DNA of 64,000 nucleotides from Staphylococcus pettenkoferi (GCF_026659735.1 NZ_JANSKK010000001.1:124001-188000), one strand, 5' to 3'; numbered from the stretch's first letter, positions 35,104 to 45,564 are shown. Notes: generated by a model from the sequence alone, not told the origin. Numbers and translations are program-made.

Positions 35104-36111
35104 ATGTCAGTACTCGTCTTAGGTGGCGCAGGATATATAGGAAGTCATGCAGTAGCGCAGCTCATCGACGCAAATTATGATGTCGTTGTCGTAGATAATT
35201 TAGTAAAAGGGCATCGTGAAGCAGTACATTCCCAAGCGAAATTCTACGAAGGGGATATTCGCGATAAAGCATTTCTCAATCGCGTCTTCGAACAAGAAGA
35301 TGTAGAGGGAGTCTTTCATTTCTGTGCGTTCTCGCTCGTGGGAGAGTCAGTAGAAGTTCCGTTACAGTACTTTAATAACAATGTCTATGGTTTACAAGTC
35401 TTACTCGAAGTGATGAAAGACCATAACGTGAATCACATCGTCTTCTCATCTACCGCTGCAGTTTACGGCGAACCAGATACTGTACCTATTCATGAAACAG
35501 ATACACAAGCACCAACGAATCCTTATGGTGAAAGTAAATTAATGATGGAGAAAATGATGAAATGGTGTCATGAAGCCTATGGTGCGAATTATACGGCGTT
35601 ACGTTATTTCAACGTGGCAGGCGCACATGTTGAAGGTTCAATTGGAGAAGATCATCATCCAGAAACACATCTCATTCCTATCGTGTTAGAAGTTGCGCTA
35701 GGTCAAAGAGATGCACTTACAATCTTCGGTGATGACTATGATACAGAAGACGGTTCATGTATTCGTGACTACTTACATGTAGTCGATTTAATTGATGCGC
35801 ACATTCTAGCATATCAATACTTACGCAACGGTGGAGAATCAGGCGCATTTAACCTCGGAAGTAGTCAAGGCTATTCTGTATTTGAAATTCTCGAAGCAGC
35901 GCGTAAAGTGACAGGTAAAGACATCCCTGCGCAAGTCGGGCCAAGACGTGCTGGAGATCCAAGTAAGTTAGTCGCTGCTAGTGATAAGGCGAAATCAATG
36001 TTGGGTTGGCAACCGCAACATGACGATATTCACGACATCATTCGTTCAGCTTGGAACTGGCACAGTCAACATCCACATGGCTATAAAGATCAATCGGAGC
36101 GTGAATCATAG
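35104..36111 (+). CDS. galE: UDP-glucose 4-epimerase
   Basis: 335 residues, an extended short-chain dehydrogenase. The N-terminal NAD motif [11 protein letters not shown] is at residue 7, the catalytic pair Ser/Thr and YxxxK in SSTAAVYG and NPYGESK (about residue 147), and [10 protein letters not shown] follows. It interconverts UDP-galactose and UDP-glucose. AAAGGAAGT precedes ATG 35104. A hairpin (TTTATCTA/TAGATAAA, 35052-35087) sits in the 100-base gap after galK and may tune the downstream genes. Its last base is shared with the galT start. Confidence 0.95.
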   Translation: MSVLVLGGAGYIGSHAVAQLIDANYDVVVVDNLVKGHREAVHSQAKFYEGDIRDKAFLNRVFEQEDVEGVFHFCAFSLVGESVEVPLQYFNNNVYGLQVLLEVMKDHNVNHIVFSSTAAVYGEPDTVPIHETDTQAPTNPYGESKLMMEKMMKWCHEAYGANYTALRYFNVAGAHVEGSIGEDHHPETHLIPIVLEVALGQRDALTIFGDDYDTEDGSCIRDYLHVVDLIDAHILAYQYLRNGGESGAFNLGSSQGYSVFEILEAARKVTGKDIPAQVGPRRAGDPSKLVAASDKAKSMLGWQPQHDDIHDIIRSAWNWHSQHPHGYKDQSERES

Positions 36112-37604
36112 TGTTACTCAATCAAACGTTAGTCAATCATTATATTGACTATATTATTCAATATAATGAATACGAAGAACTCGATAGACTATATCTACAG
36201 AATCAGTTATTACGATTACTACAAGCTTCAGATGTGACGGCTGAAGGTGAGCAAGATGATGCACAGTGGGAACCAAACGACTATGTCCAACATTGGATTA
36301 ATGAGGCAGTCACTGAAGGTCAAATTGAAGATACATTGGCCGCAAGAGAAATACTCGAAGCGCAACTACTAGATTTAATTACGCCACGCCCGTCACTCGT
36401 TAATCGCACCTTTCATGATAAGTTGGCAGAAGAGCCTAAAATGGCCACAGATTACTTTTACGCATTGTCGAAGCGTAGCCACTACGTTAAAGAAGATGCG
36501 ATACGTAAAAATATCGCGTATACGAGTCCGACACCCTATGGAGAGATAGAAGTGACGATTAATTTGTCTAAACCGGAAAAGAGTGCGAAAGATATTGCTT
36601 TAGCGAAACAAGCGATGGCAACGTCGTATCCGAAATGTGCGCTTTGTATTGAGAATGAAGGTTACCTAGGTTCCGCGACACAAGCGGCGAGAACGAATCA
36701 TCGTGTTGTAAGAATGGATTTAGATGGTGCGACTTGGGGCTTTCAGTATTCACCGTATGCTTATTTTAGAGAACATAGCATTGTACTCTCAGAAACACAT
36801 ACGCCGATGATGATGAATCGTCAAACGTTTAGAAATCTCTTTGCGTTTATTGATCAGTTGCCTCATTACTTTATCGGTTCGAATGCTGATATACCATTGG
36901 TAGGAGGATCTATTCTATCTCACAATCATTATCAAGCAGGTCGACATACATTTCCAATGGATCATGCTGAAGAGCGCCAACCTTTTACTATGCAAGGGTA
37001 TCCTAATGTCGCTTGTAGTCGACTGTTATGGCCGATGAGTGTGATTCGTCTGCGTGGTCAAGCGTCAGATGAGGTGATAGAAGCGGCGACACATATATTG
37101 AATAAGTGGAAGGAATATTCAGATGAAGCGGTGAGTATCCGTGCATATAGCGAAGATGGTGAACGCCACCACACAGTGACGCCAATTGCACGTTATCGCG
37201 ATGGTCAATATGAAATGGACGTCGTCTTGCGTGATAATCAAACTTCTGAACAATATCCAGACGGTATCTTCCATCCACATCCTGATGTACAGCATATCAA
37301 GAAAGAGAATATTGGTCTGATTGAAGTGATGGGGACGGCGATTCTTCCAGCCAGATTGAAAGAGGAATTGCATGCTGTGAAACGCTATTTGTTAGGCGAT
37401 ACTTCAGTGCAGCAAGACTTAGGTGTTCATGAAGCATGGGCAGATGAAATGGCTCAGCATTATGATATTAGTGAGACAAATGTAGACGAAATTATACGCG
37501 ATGAGGTAGGGCGTAAATTTACGCGTGTGTTAGAAGACGCTGGTGTGTTTAAAAATACGGAAGAAGGGCAAGCGGCTTTTCAGTGTTTTATCGAAACATT
37601 ATAG
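36111..37604 (+). CDS. galT: UDP-glucose-hexose-1-phosphate uridylyltransferase (type 2 GalT)
   Basis: 497 residues, the length of the Firmicutes class II GalT rather than the ~350-residue E. coli type. It exchanges UMP between UDP-glucose and galactose-1-phosphate. The N-terminal domain has CALCIENEGYLG (about residue 180); GGSILSHNHYQAGRH (about residue 263) contains the histidine cluster of the active site. GTG 36111 overlaps the galE stop (TAGTG), so translation is coupled; GGAGCG serves as SD. Confidence 0.95.
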   Translation: MLLNQTLVNHYIDYIIQYNEYEELDRLYLQNQLLRLLQASDVTAEGEQDDAQWEPNDYVQHWINEAVTEGQIEDTLAAREILEAQLLDLITPRPSLVNRTFHDKLAEEPKMATDYFYALSKRSHYVKEDAIRKNIAYTSPTPYGEIEVTINLSKPEKSAKDIALAKQAMATSYPKCALCIENEGYLGSATQAARTNHRVVRMDLDGATWGFQYSPYAYFREHSIVLSETHTPMMMNRQTFRNLFAFIDQLPHYFIGSNADIPLVGGSILSHNHYQAGRHTFPMDHAEERQPFTMQGYPNVACSRLLWPMSVIRLRGQASDEVIEAATHILNKWKEYSDEAVSIRAYSEDGERHHTVTPIARYRDGQYEMDVVLRDNQTSEQYPDGIFHPHPDVQHIKKENIGLIEVMGTAILPARLKEELHAVKRYLLGDTSVQQDLGVHEAWADEMAQHYDISETNVDEIIRDEVGRKFTRVLEDAGVFKNTEEGQAAFQCFIETL

Positions 37605-37616
37605 ATAGAGGTAAGA

Positions 37617-37657
37617 CAACTCCTCATGTACAGTGTTATCGCTGTATGTGGGGAGTT
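37617..37657 (+). terminator. Terminator of galKET
   Basis: CAACTCCTCATGTACAG / CTGTATGTGGGGAGTTG hairpin; T-content after it is modest. Confidence 0.75.
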
Positions 37658-37814
37658 GATTTATGTGAGTAAGAGTAGAAAAGGAGAAATTGGGTGGACG
37701 CTTTGTTTTTATCAATAGGTTTCTCATTGAGCAACTTTGTTTCTTAAAATTGCTGAAAAAGAACTATTTCTGCATGCATGTATGAGTTAGTATGAGAATC
37801 AAGGAGGTAGAGCC

Positions 37815-38906
37815 ATGCAACATCTTGCTAAGCGAATTAAAGAAGAACGACAGCGATTAGGTTGGAATCAAACGCAACTTGCTAATCATTTGAAGACAAC
37901 GAAAACGACGATTTCTAAGTGGGAGACGGGGCGTTTGTTACCTGACATTTCACACTTGCCTATTCTCGCAAGACTCTTTAACACGAGTGTGGATGAGTTA
38001 CTTAACGCCACGCCAACGTACTCACGTGAAGATACGAAAGCTATCATTTCTGATTTAATGGTTAAATTGAAGCGTAGTAACGAAGAATTCATTTCAGAAA
38101 TCGAAGCGCATTTTCATAGAGCGAGTCATGATTATGACTTTCTCGTTGGGTTATTAGGTGTGATGAGTAGTAATATACCACTATTTAAAGAAGGAACGAT
38201 ACGAAAGAAAGCGATTGTTCTCGCTTTTGAAATTATACACATAATCGAAAGTAACTGTACAAGCACTTCTCTATTGCGTAAAACATATGGTTATAAAGCT
38301 ATTTTTTGGCATGCGAATGGAGAATTTAATCAAATCATCGAACATCTTTCTGATTATGAAGTGAACTTGGGTGAGAACTTGGTATTAGGGATGGCTTATT
38401 TAGCCAAAGGAAATAGAGAGAAAGCGACAAGTGTACTCCAATCGGATATGTATCAGAATTTAAATTTGATGATACAAGAATTTCTACTACTTGTGATTCA
38501 ATAATTACATCATTTATCATTCGAGGCGTTAGCGCGCAAATATGAACATTTAAATATCGCTTTCAATATCGATAAACTATTTCCATTTTTTGCCATGCCA
38601 CTATATCATTACTTTGCACAATACTATGTCGACACTAACCCGAAAGAAACTCAACGTTTTATAGAGTACTATATCAATTGTTACGAGCAATTAGTTGAAC
38701 ATTTTGCTTTTCGAACAGATTCGTTTTTCGATACTATTGAACCTTGGTTCGAGCATTTTCCTATGGGTCGACAGTTATCTTTAGATTATGAAGAGATAGT
38801 AGAACATTATATGAATATAGTTATTGACTTTCCACAATTTCAAGATCTTAAGAACTACGAAGAGATAGTGAGTCAATTAAAGCAGATTTATCGTAAAAGT
38901 AAGTAA
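37815..38906 (+). pseudogene. XRE-family regulator with helical C-domain, interrupted by a TAA stop
   Basis: An N-terminal XRE helix-turn-helix (residues 5-60, LAKRIKEERQRLGWNQTQLANHLKTTKTTISKWE in outline) starts at ATG 37815 with AAGGAGGT upstream. The frame stops at TAA 38502-38504 after 229 residues. The same frame then runs open to 38906, continuing with LSFEALARKYEHLNIAFNID and a coherent helical sequence. Without the stop the protein would have 363 residues, the size of Rgg/PlcR-like regulators with a TPR-like C-domain. I infer a single nonsense change (for example CAA to TAA). The truncated form may still bind DNA. Sequencing error cannot be excluded. Confidence 0.8.
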
Positions 38907-39029
38907 TCAGAGTGATGTTCATGTGTAGTTAATCATGTGGGAAATATGTTAAGTATACTTAATATATTAGTCATCTCCCTAATTAAAGAAGAGTAACTTA
39001 AGGCCTCTTAACTATTGATATAAGGGGAA

Positions 39030-39045
39030 TTGTTAGCGCTTTCTA
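39030..39045 (+). promoter_or_regulatory. Candidate cre site upstream of modABC
   Basis: TTGTTAGCGCTTTCTA matches the cre consensus with one mismatch. It lies about 75 bases before the -10 TATAAT (39119-39124) of modA. The role is inferred. Confidence 0.4.
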
Positions 39046-39145
39046 ATCCATTCTCCTAATATGATATATTTTCAGAAAATATTGTGCGAGAGTACTTTTA
39101 TCTTGTGCAAAATAAGTATATAATAACTTGCAAGGAGGGATATTC

Positions 39146-39976
39146 ATGAAACTTAGATTTCTAGTAGTTTCACTACTTGCGCTATGCCTAGTACTTGCGG
39201 GCTGTTCTGGCTCAGGCGATAGCTCAAAAGATTCAAAGAGTTCAAATGACTCACATCAAACATCATCTCATAAAGATAAGAAAGATGATAAAGACAAAAA
39301 TGACAAGAATGCATTGCAAATTGCAGCTGCAGCAAGCTTAACAGATGCGTCTAAAGATTTAGAGAAAGAATTTAAGAAAGATCACAAGGACGCTAAGATT
39401 AGCTTTAACTACGGTGGCTCAGGTGCCTTAAGACAACAAATTGAAAAAGGTGCACCAACTGACGTAATTATGTCAGCAAACACGAAAGACGTAGATATGT
39501 TGAAAGATAAAGACAAAGCGCATGATACATACAATTATGCGAAAAACAAACTTGTCTTAATCGGAGACAAAGATAGTAACTACAAATCAGTTAAAGATCT
39601 TAAAGATGGCGATAAACTTGCAGTTGGTGAAGCAAAATCAGTACCAGCTGGTAAATATGCTGAAAAATACTTGAAAGCAAACGGTTTATACGACGATGTT
39701 AAATCTAACTTAGTGTATGCCAAAGACGTACGCCAAGTATTAAATTACGTGAAAAAAGGTAATGCACAACTTGGTTATGTTTACAAAACAGACTTAGCGC
39801 AAGATCAAAAAAATGATAATAGCAACGTTAAAGAAATTAACGAAGCGAAACTAGACAAACCAATCACTTATGAAGCAGGTGCAACTTCTGATAAGAAACT
39901 TGCGAAAGAGTGGATGGACTTCTTAAAATCAGACAAAGCAAAAGAAATCTTGAAAAAATACGAATTTGAAGCTTAG
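39146..39976 (+). CDS. modA: ModA, molybdate-binding lipoprotein
   Basis: 276 residues. Lipobox LVLAGC (Cys about residue 20), then a Ser/Lys/Asp-rich linker (to about residue 55) and a molybdate-binding domain: AAAASLTDASKDLEKEF, SFNYGGSGALRQQIEKGAPTDVIMSA, VGEAKSVPAGKYAEKYL. It captures molybdate outside the membrane. ATG 39146 follows AAGGAGGG; the in-frame TTG at 39128 is too far from an SD. First gene of modABC. Confidence 0.95.
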   Translation: MKLRFLVVSLLALCLVLAGCSGSGDSSKDSKSSNDSHQTSSHKDKKDDKDKNDKNALQIAAAASLTDASKDLEKEFKKDHKDAKISFNYGGSGALRQQIEKGAPTDVIMSANTKDVDMLKDKDKAHDTYNYAKNKLVLIGDKDSNYKSVKDLKDGDKLAVGEAKSVPAGKYAEKYLKANGLYDDVKSNLVYAKDVRQVLNYVKKGNAQLGYVYKTDLAQDQKNDNSNVKEINEAKLDKPITYEAGATSDKKLAKEWMDFLKSDKAKEILKKYEFEA

Positions 39977-39988
39977 GAGGTTGTAGCA

Positions 39989-40660
39989 ATGCCTGACTTC
40001 ACACCATTCTGGATTTCGATTAAAGTTGCGTTAATCAGTACAGTTATCGTAACGATTATCGGTGTCCTCGTTTCTAAATGGTTATATGAAAGAAAGGGCA
40101 TCATTGCTAGAATTCTCGAAAGTATTATTGTACTACCTATTGTGTTACCCCCTACTGTTATGGGTTTCATCTTACTTATCATCTTCTCGCCTCATAGCGT
40201 AGTGGGACGGTTCTTCTCGAATGTCTTACACATCCCGGTAGTATTCACGATGACAGGTGCAGTAATTGCATCTGTCATTGTTAGTTTTCCGCTTATGTAC
40301 CAACATACGGTGCAAGGCTTTCGAGGCATAGATAGCAAGATGCTGAACACTGCACGTACGATGGGAGCAAGCGAAAGCAAGATCTTCTATCGTCTTGTCG
40401 TACCGTTATCTAAACGCTCTATTCTCTCTGGGATTATGATGAGTTTCGCGAGAGCGATTGGTGAGTTTGGTGCAACGTTAATGGTTGCAGGTTATATCCC
40501 GAATAAAACAAATACATTACCACTCGAAATCTATTTCCTCGTTGAACAAGGCAAGGAGAATCAAGCATGGTTATGGGTGCTCGTCTTAGTCGCCTTTGCT
40601 ATAGTGGTTATCAGTTCTATCAACTTGCTCAATCGCGACCGTTACCGGGAGGTGGACTAG
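39989..40660 (+). CDS. modB: ModB, molybdate ABC transporter permease
   Basis: 223 residues with five to six membrane helices and the binding-protein-dependent transport EAA loop (NTARTMGASESKIFYRLVVPLSKR, about residue 120). VLPPTVMGF and AIGEFGATLMVAGYIPNKT are typical of ModB. AGGAGG precedes ATG 39989, 12 bases after modA; its stop directly abuts the modC start. Confidence 0.95.
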   Translation: MPDFTPFWISIKVALISTVIVTIIGVLVSKWLYERKGIIARILESIIVLPIVLPPTVMGFILLIIFSPHSVVGRFFSNVLHIPVVFTMTGAVIASVIVSFPLMYQHTVQGFRGIDSKMLNTARTMGASESKIFYRLVVPLSKRSILSGIMMSFARAIGEFGATLMVAGYIPNKTNTLPLEIYFLVEQGKENQAWLWVLVLVAFAIVVISSINLLNRDRYREVD

Positions 40661-41299
40661 ATGCTGAAGATTCAATTACAACACCAGCTTGATCGGGCTT
40701 TAATCGATATTAATATCGATGATGATGAACCAAAGATTTATGCGTTAAAAGGGCCGTCAGGAATAGGAAAAACGACAGCACTTAACTTTATTGCAGGTTT
40801 GAAACATCCTGACAAAGCGAAGATACAAATTAATAATCGCGTGCTCACAGATACTGAGCAAGGTGTGAATGTGAAGATTCAAAAGCGTAATTTAGGTTAT
40901 CTCTTCCAAGACTATCAATTGTTTCCTAATATGACGGTGCATCGTAATTTGACCTTTATGTCTGAAATGAATGATCACATACGTAAGTTGATGAAAGAGT
41001 TAAATATTGAACATTTAAAAGATAAATATCCTATGACCTTATCAGGTGGGGAATCTCAACGTGTAGCCTTGGCACGTGCTTTGAGTACGAAACCAGATCT
41101 TATCTTGTTAGATGAACCATTTTCCAGTCTAGATGATCAGACGAAAGAAGAGGGCATAGCACTAGTGAAACGTATCTTTCATGAGTGGCATATCCCTATT
41201 ATCTTCGTGACACATTCCAATTACGAAGCAGAAAGCCTAGCAGATGAAGTGCTAACAATAAGCGAAATGAACGATAAATCAAGTATCAAAAGGAATTAA
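40661..41299 (+). CDS. modC: ModC, molybdate ABC transporter ATPase
   Basis: 212 residues. Walker A GPSGIGKTT near residue 34, signature LSGGESQRVALARAL, Walker B LILLDEPFSSLDD and the switch His in VTHSNYEA. It lacks the C-terminal MOP (molybdate-sensing) domain of E. coli ModC, as in other short Firmicutes ModC proteins. Abuts modB, with GGAGGTGG as SD. Confidence 0.94.
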   Translation: MLKIQLQHQLDRALIDINIDDDEPKIYALKGPSGIGKTTALNFIAGLKHPDKAKIQINNRVLTDTEQGVNVKIQKRNLGYLFQDYQLFPNMTVHRNLTFMSEMNDHIRKLMKELNIEHLKDKYPMTLSGGESQRVALARALSTKPDLILLDEPFSSLDDQTKEEGIALVKRIFHEWHIPIIFVTHSNYEAESLADEVLTISEMNDKSSIKRN

Positions 41300-41313
41300 T
41301 TTATCATTAGAAA

Positions 41314-41346
41314 ACCTACAGATGAACGGTTTGTTCATCTGTAGGT
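41314..41346. terminator. Bidirectional terminator between modC and the GbsR-type gene
   Basis: Perfect 14-bp stem ACCTACAGATGAAC/GTTCATCTGTAGGT with a five-base loop between convergent genes. Confidence 0.9.
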
Positions 41347-41376
41347 CATTATGATTATCTATTAATTAAAAGTCGC

Positions 41377-41940
41377 TTATTTATTGCGCTCTTCCTCTTC
41401 AGGAATAGGGAAGTAGTCGAAGATTTTACCTGACGTCAGTGCTTCGCTCAAGTCACCTAACCACTCATAATAGCGTTTAGAATGTTCCATTTGATCGTAG
41501 ATGATTTGCGCTTGTTCTTTCGTGTCTTCATCGACATCATTTGCTTCGAGAATCGTCTCGATTTCATCTTCAGATTTACGTATCGCTTCCATATTAAGCT
41601 TGATTTCACGATTCCACTTCATAGAGAAGTAATTCGCAAAGAAAGTAAAGAAGTTTTTCTCAGCTACAAAGTGTTGTTTACGACTACCACGTATAAATTG
41701 TTGTTTCACAGCATCAAACTCTTGTAGTTTCTTCACACCGGTACTCATGCTCGGTTTGCTCATTTGTAGTTCCGTACGCATTTCGTCGAGCGTCATCGCT
41801 TGTTGACCGAACACCATAGTACCGTAAAGATTACCGACACTGCGGTTCATTCCGTAAAGGTCCATTGTCTCACCGATTGAGTTAATGACATGATCTTTCG
41901 CATGGGCCAGCTTTTGTTGATAATTTGTAGAACGTGGCAT
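41377..41940 (-). CDS. GbsR/MarR-type transcriptional regulator
   Basis: 187 residues. An N-terminal winged helix (NLYGTMVFGQQAMTLDEMRTEL; SKPSMSTGVKKLQEFDAV, about residues 35-75) belongs to the GbsR group, whose best-known members repress glycine-betaine synthesis and sense choline. ATG 41940 has TTTGGAGGTG upstream. No betaine genes lie nearby; the neighbours are molybdate genes, so its ligand and target are open. Confidence 0.87.
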   Translation of the reverse strand: MPRSTNYQQKLAHAKDHVINSIGETMDLYGMNRSVGNLYGTMVFGQQAMTLDEMRTELQMSKPSMSTGVKKLQEFDAVKQQFIRGSRKQHFVAEKNFFTFFANYFSMKWNREIKLNMEAIRKSEDEIETILEANDVDEDTKEQAQIIYDQMEHSKRYYEWLGDLSEALTSGKIFDYFPIPEEEERNK

Positions 41941-42149
41941 ACCTACACCTCCAAATACGATTACTTTCATTGTACCATGAACACGCACGATTATATATCC
42001 TTTCGTAAAATTAATTAAATTTTTATTGAACAAACCTAACAATGTGTATTTACTCATTTTACAATAAGAAAGGTAAGTCAATCCTTTGTGAGTTCACGTT
42101 CGAACACCTATAATAAGAACAGTAAGTGATGTAGAAAGGGTAAGGAGTA

Positions 42150-43151
42150 ATGGAGACGCGTTATTCTAGACAAATCTTGTATAAAAATATAGGAAGCGAA
42201 GGTCAAGAACAACTGGCTCAATCGCATGTGCTCATCGTAGGTATGGGGGCTTTAGGAACACATGTAGCTGATGGTTTAACTCGTTCAGGTGTGGGTGAGC
42301 TAACGATAGTGGACAGAGACTATATCGAATATAGTAATTTGCAAAGACAAACGCTGTTCACTGAATTGGACGCTCAGTCTGCACTGCCGAAAGTCGTTGC
42401 GGCTCAGAAAGCCTTAGAAGCAATTCGAAGTGATATACACATTCACAGTTATATCGCGCATGTAGATCAAATCTTCTTAGATAAGCATGGCAAAGATGTG
42501 GATTTGATTATTGATGCGACAGATAACTTTGAAACGAGACAGCGCTTGAACGATTTCGCTTATCAACAATCCATACCGTGGATTTATGGAGCGGTGGTGC
42601 AAAGCACATATACAGAAGCTGCGTTTATTCCAGGTCAGACACCATGTTTCAACTGTGTCATGCCTAACCTTCCTTCGATTAGTATGACATGTGATACAGT
42701 TGGAGTCATTCAACCTGCTGTGACGATGACGACGAGTCTACAGATTCGTGACGCATTGAAGTTGCTCACAAATAAAGAAGTAGCGCCACAATTGACCTTT
42801 GGAGACATTTGGGAAGGCAGTCATCATACAATTGGTTTCAGACGAATGCATCGCGATAATTGTGAAACGTGTGGTTCCAACCCTACGTATCCTTATCTCA
42901 AACAAGCTGAACGTCAATATGCAGTACTTTGCGGTAGAGATACCGTCCAATATTACAATCAACATATTTCCCAGGAAATGATTGCGCAATTTCTGGGAAC
43001 CAAAGGTATGAAATATAAACAGAATGATTATATGCTCATGTTTGAGTTTAAAGGTCATCGCATCATTAGTTTTACTGGTGGCCGCATGCTTATTCATGGC
43101 ATGAGAGATCCAAACCAAGCAGCGACACTGATTGGACAGTTGTTTGGTTAA
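42150..43151 (+). CDS. moeB: MoeB, molybdopterin synthase adenylyltransferase
   Basis: 333-residue ThiF/MoeB/HesA-type E1-like enzyme that adenylates the C-terminal Gly of MoaD. The ATP site [20 protein letters not shown] is at about residue 30 and the zinc-binding CxxC pairs are in CFNCVMP and CETCGSNP. The ~75 C-terminal residues are not a rhodanese domain. ATG 42150 has GTAAGGAG upstream. First gene of the moeB-moaB unit. Confidence 0.93.
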   Translation: METRYSRQILYKNIGSEGQEQLAQSHVLIVGMGALGTHVADGLTRSGVGELTIVDRDYIEYSNLQRQTLFTELDAQSALPKVVAAQKALEAIRSDIHIHSYIAHVDQIFLDKHGKDVDLIIDATDNFETRQRLNDFAYQQSIPWIYGAVVQSTYTEAAFIPGQTPCFNCVMPNLPSISMTCDTVGVIQPAVTMTTSLQIRDALKLLTNKEVAPQLTFGDIWEGSHHTIGFRRMHRDNCETCGSNPTYPYLKQAERQYAVLCGRDTVQYYNQHISQEMIAQFLGTKGMKYKQNDYMLMFEFKGHRIISFTGGRMLIHGMRDPNQAATLIGQLFG

Positions 43152-43173
43152 TCAACAAAGGGGAGTGATTGAT

Positions 43174-43689
43174 ATGACACACCAACATGAACAACTTGAG
43201 CGCACGATTGAATGTGCAGTACTCACTGTTTCAGATACACGTGATTATGAGACAGACAAGGGCGGTAAACAAGTCCTTGAAGCGTTAGGCACAAGTGACG
43301 TGCGTGTGATTAAAAAGAATTATCAAATCGTGACGGATGATATTGAACAAATTCAAGCACAAATTAAAGCATGGGAAGATACGGATATCGATGCCATCAT
43401 CGTTACAGGAGGTACAGGTATAGCTAAACGTGACGTGACGATTGAAGCGGTGCGACCGTTGTTACACAAAGAAATTGAAGGCTTTGGAGAGCTCTTTAGA
43501 TACTTGAGTTACACAGAAGATGTAGGTACACGCGCGATGTTATCTCGAGCGTTAGCAGGTACGATTGGTGAGCGCGGACATCAATTGATCTTTAGTTTGC
43601 CAGGCTCTACTGGAGCAGTAAAACTAGCGATGGAGCGACTCATTAAGCCTGAATTGAATCATTTCGTTTCTGAAGCTACGAAATCTTAG
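43174..43689 (+). CDS. moaB: MoaB, molybdenum cofactor biosynthesis protein
   Basis: 171 residues of the MoCF (MogA/MoaB) domain, with [14 protein letters not shown], the molybdopterin-binding [16 protein letters not shown] and the C-terminal [17 protein letters not shown]. Such proteins adenylate molybdopterin before metal insertion by MoeA. ATG 43174 after AAGGGGAGTGA is chosen; an upstream in-frame TTG would overlap moeB. Confidence 0.93.
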   Translation: MTHQHEQLERTIECAVLTVSDTRDYETDKGGKQVLEALGTSDVRVIKKNYQIVTDDIEQIQAQIKAWEDTDIDAIIVTGGTGIAKRDVTIEAVRPLLHKEIEGFGELFRYLSYTEDVGTRAMLSRALAGTIGERGHQLIFSLPGSTGAVKLAMERLIKPELNHFVSEATKS

Positions 43690-43701
43690 CATGTATAAGT
43701 T

Positions 43702-43745
43702 AAGCCCAGCTCATGAGTGACATCGCTTCATGCAAGCTGGGCTTT
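43702..43745. terminator. Bidirectional terminator between moaB and moaC
   Basis: AAGCCCAGCT...AGCTGGGCTT stem with an inner TCATGA/TCATGC region, between convergent genes. Confidence 0.85.
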
Positions 43746-43754
43746 CGTTCTATA

Positions 43755-44243
43755 TTATGATTCTGAGCGTGTGTAATCTCCACTTTTACCGCCAGATTTA
43801 GACTCAAGATAAGTTTCGCCAATAATCATGCCTTTATCGACCGCTTTCGTCATATCATAAATTGTGAGCGCTGTTACTGAAGCGGCAGTGAGTGCTTCCA
43901 TTTCAACACCCGTCTTACCTGTCGTCTTAACGGTAGCTTCAATATTTAAGATATATTGATCGTTATCTGTAAGCCAGTCAAAGTGAATGTCGATGCCAGT
44001 CAGTGGTAACGGGTGGCACATCGGGATGATATCTGCTGTATTCTTGGCAGCCATGATACCCGCGATTTGTGCGGTGTTGAGCACATTTCCTTTGCTAGCT
44101 GTGTTGTTAACGATTTGATGATAAATTTCATGATTCACTGTAATGCTTGAGTGTGCAGTTGCTGTGCGTTTCGTCACGTCTTTCTGTGAGACGTCGACCA
44201 TCTTTGCACGGCCTTGCTCATTAAGATGTGTAAAATCAGACAT
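43755..44243 (-). CDS. moaC: MoaC, cyclic pyranopterin monophosphate synthase
   Basis: 162 residues. Together with MoaA it turns GTP into cyclic pyranopterin monophosphate. Signatures: [16 protein letters not shown] near residue 15, [21 protein letters not shown] (about residue 65), and [34 protein letters not shown] precedes the start. It is divergent from moeA, with a 61-base shared promoter region. Confidence 0.96.
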   Translation of the reverse strand: MSDFTHLNEQGRAKMVDVSQKDVTKRTATAHSSITVNHEIYHQIVNNTASKGNVLNTAQIAGIMAAKNTADIIPMCHPLPLTGIDIHFDWLTDNDQYILNIEATVKTTGKTGVEMEALTAASVTALTIYDMTKAVDKGMIIGETYLESKSGGKSGDYTRSES

Positions 44244-44304
44244 GTAATACCTCCTTATGCGAGTTTAGTATATCACGAATTGAAAAGAGAAGGAGCTGAT
44301 TCAA

Positions 44305-45564
44305 ATGTCAGTAGAAAAAAGAACACCAATTCCAGTAAGTGAAGCGATTCAGCGCGTCGTTCAACAAGATATTACGATGCCGACACGCCAAGTGAAATTA
44401 GCAGATAGTACAGGGTACATTTTAGCAGAAGATATCGTGGCCACATATGAAATTCCACGTTTCGATAAATCTCCGTATGATGGTTATGCATTGCGAGCAC
44501 AAGACACAGAAGGCGCAAGCGGGGATAACCGTCTTGAATTTAAAGTTATTGATCACATCGGGGCAGGTTCAGTATCTTCGAAAGTCGTTGGAGAACGAGA
44601 AGCGGTGCGCATCATGACTGGGGCGCAAGTTCCTGAAGGTGCGGACGCTATCGTCATGCTGGAGCAAACAGTCGAAAGCGAAGACAGCTTTACGATTCGT
44701 AAGCCGTTTCAAGCAGGAGATAACATCGCACGTAAAGGGGAAGAAACCCAAATCGGTGACGTAGTGCTCGAACGTGGTCAACGTATTAATCCAGGTGCGA
44801 TTGCAGTGCTTGCGACGTATGGCTATAGTGAAGTGCCTGTCTATGACAAACCGAGTGTGGGTGTTATCGCAACAGGTAGTGAATTACTGAATGTGGATGA
44901 CGAACTTGAAGAAGGTAAGATTCGTAACTCTAATGGACCAATGATTGCCTCACTGAGTCAGCAACTTGGTTTAGATGTTGAGACGTATCAAATTCAGGAG
45001 GACGATCTTGAAAGCAGCATCGAAGCGGTGAAAGGTGCAATGAAACAGCACAATATTATCATCACGACTGGAGGCGTATCTGTCGGCGACTTCGATTACC
45101 TACCAGAAATTTATAAAGCGATTGACGCAGAGGTCTTATTTAACAAAATTGCGATGCGTCCAGGAAGTGTAACGACGGTCGCTGTGGCGAACGGTCAATA
45201 TCTCTTTGGTCTTTCAGGTAATCCATCTGCATGTTTCACAGGATTCCAACTTTACGTCAAACCAGCAGTCAATCGTATGATGGGAGCTAAGGCGTATTAT
45301 CCTCAAGTCATCCAAGCAACATTGATGGAAGACTTCGGCAAACCGAATCCGTTCACACGTTTTATCCGAGCAGAAGCGACACTTGATGGTCAACAGATGA
45401 CAGTTACGCCTGCTGGATTTAATAAATCAGGTGCCGTCGTTTCTATCGCGCATAGCAATGCGATGATCGTGTTGCCGAAAGGTACGAGAGGTTTCAAGAA
45501 AGGCTATACAGTAAACGTGATTTTAACTGAGTCTCACACTTATGAAGAGGATCTAAATTTATGA
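44305..45564 (+). CDS. moeA: MoeA, molybdopterin molybdenumtransferase
   Basis: 419 residues; inserts molybdate into adenylated molybdopterin. The four domains are visible: PRFDKSPYDGYALR near the N-terminus, a beta-barrel-like middle (MTGAQVPEGADAIVMLE), the MoCF domain with TTGGVSVGDFDYL and GLSGNPSACFTGF, and a C-terminal domain. GAAGGAGC precedes ATG 44305. Its stop overlaps the mobB start (ATGA). First gene of the long moeA-moaA operon. Confidence 0.95.
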   Translation: MSVEKRTPIPVSEAIQRVVQQDITMPTRQVKLADSTGYILAEDIVATYEIPRFDKSPYDGYALRAQDTEGASGDNRLEFKVIDHIGAGSVSSKVVGEREAVRIMTGAQVPEGADAIVMLEQTVESEDSFTIRKPFQAGDNIARKGEETQIGDVVLERGQRINPGAIAVLATYGYSEVPVYDKPSVGVIATGSELLNVDDELEEGKIRNSNGPMIASLSQQLGLDVETYQIQEDDLESSIEAVKGAMKQHNIIITTGGVSVGDFDYLPEIYKAIDAEVLFNKIAMRPGSVTTVAVANGQYLFGLSGNPSACFTGFQLYVKPAVNRMMGAKAYYPQVIQATLMEDFGKPNPFTRFIRAEATLDGQQMTVTPAGFNKSGAVVSIAHSNAMIVLPKGTRGFKKGYTVNVILTESHTYEEDLNL

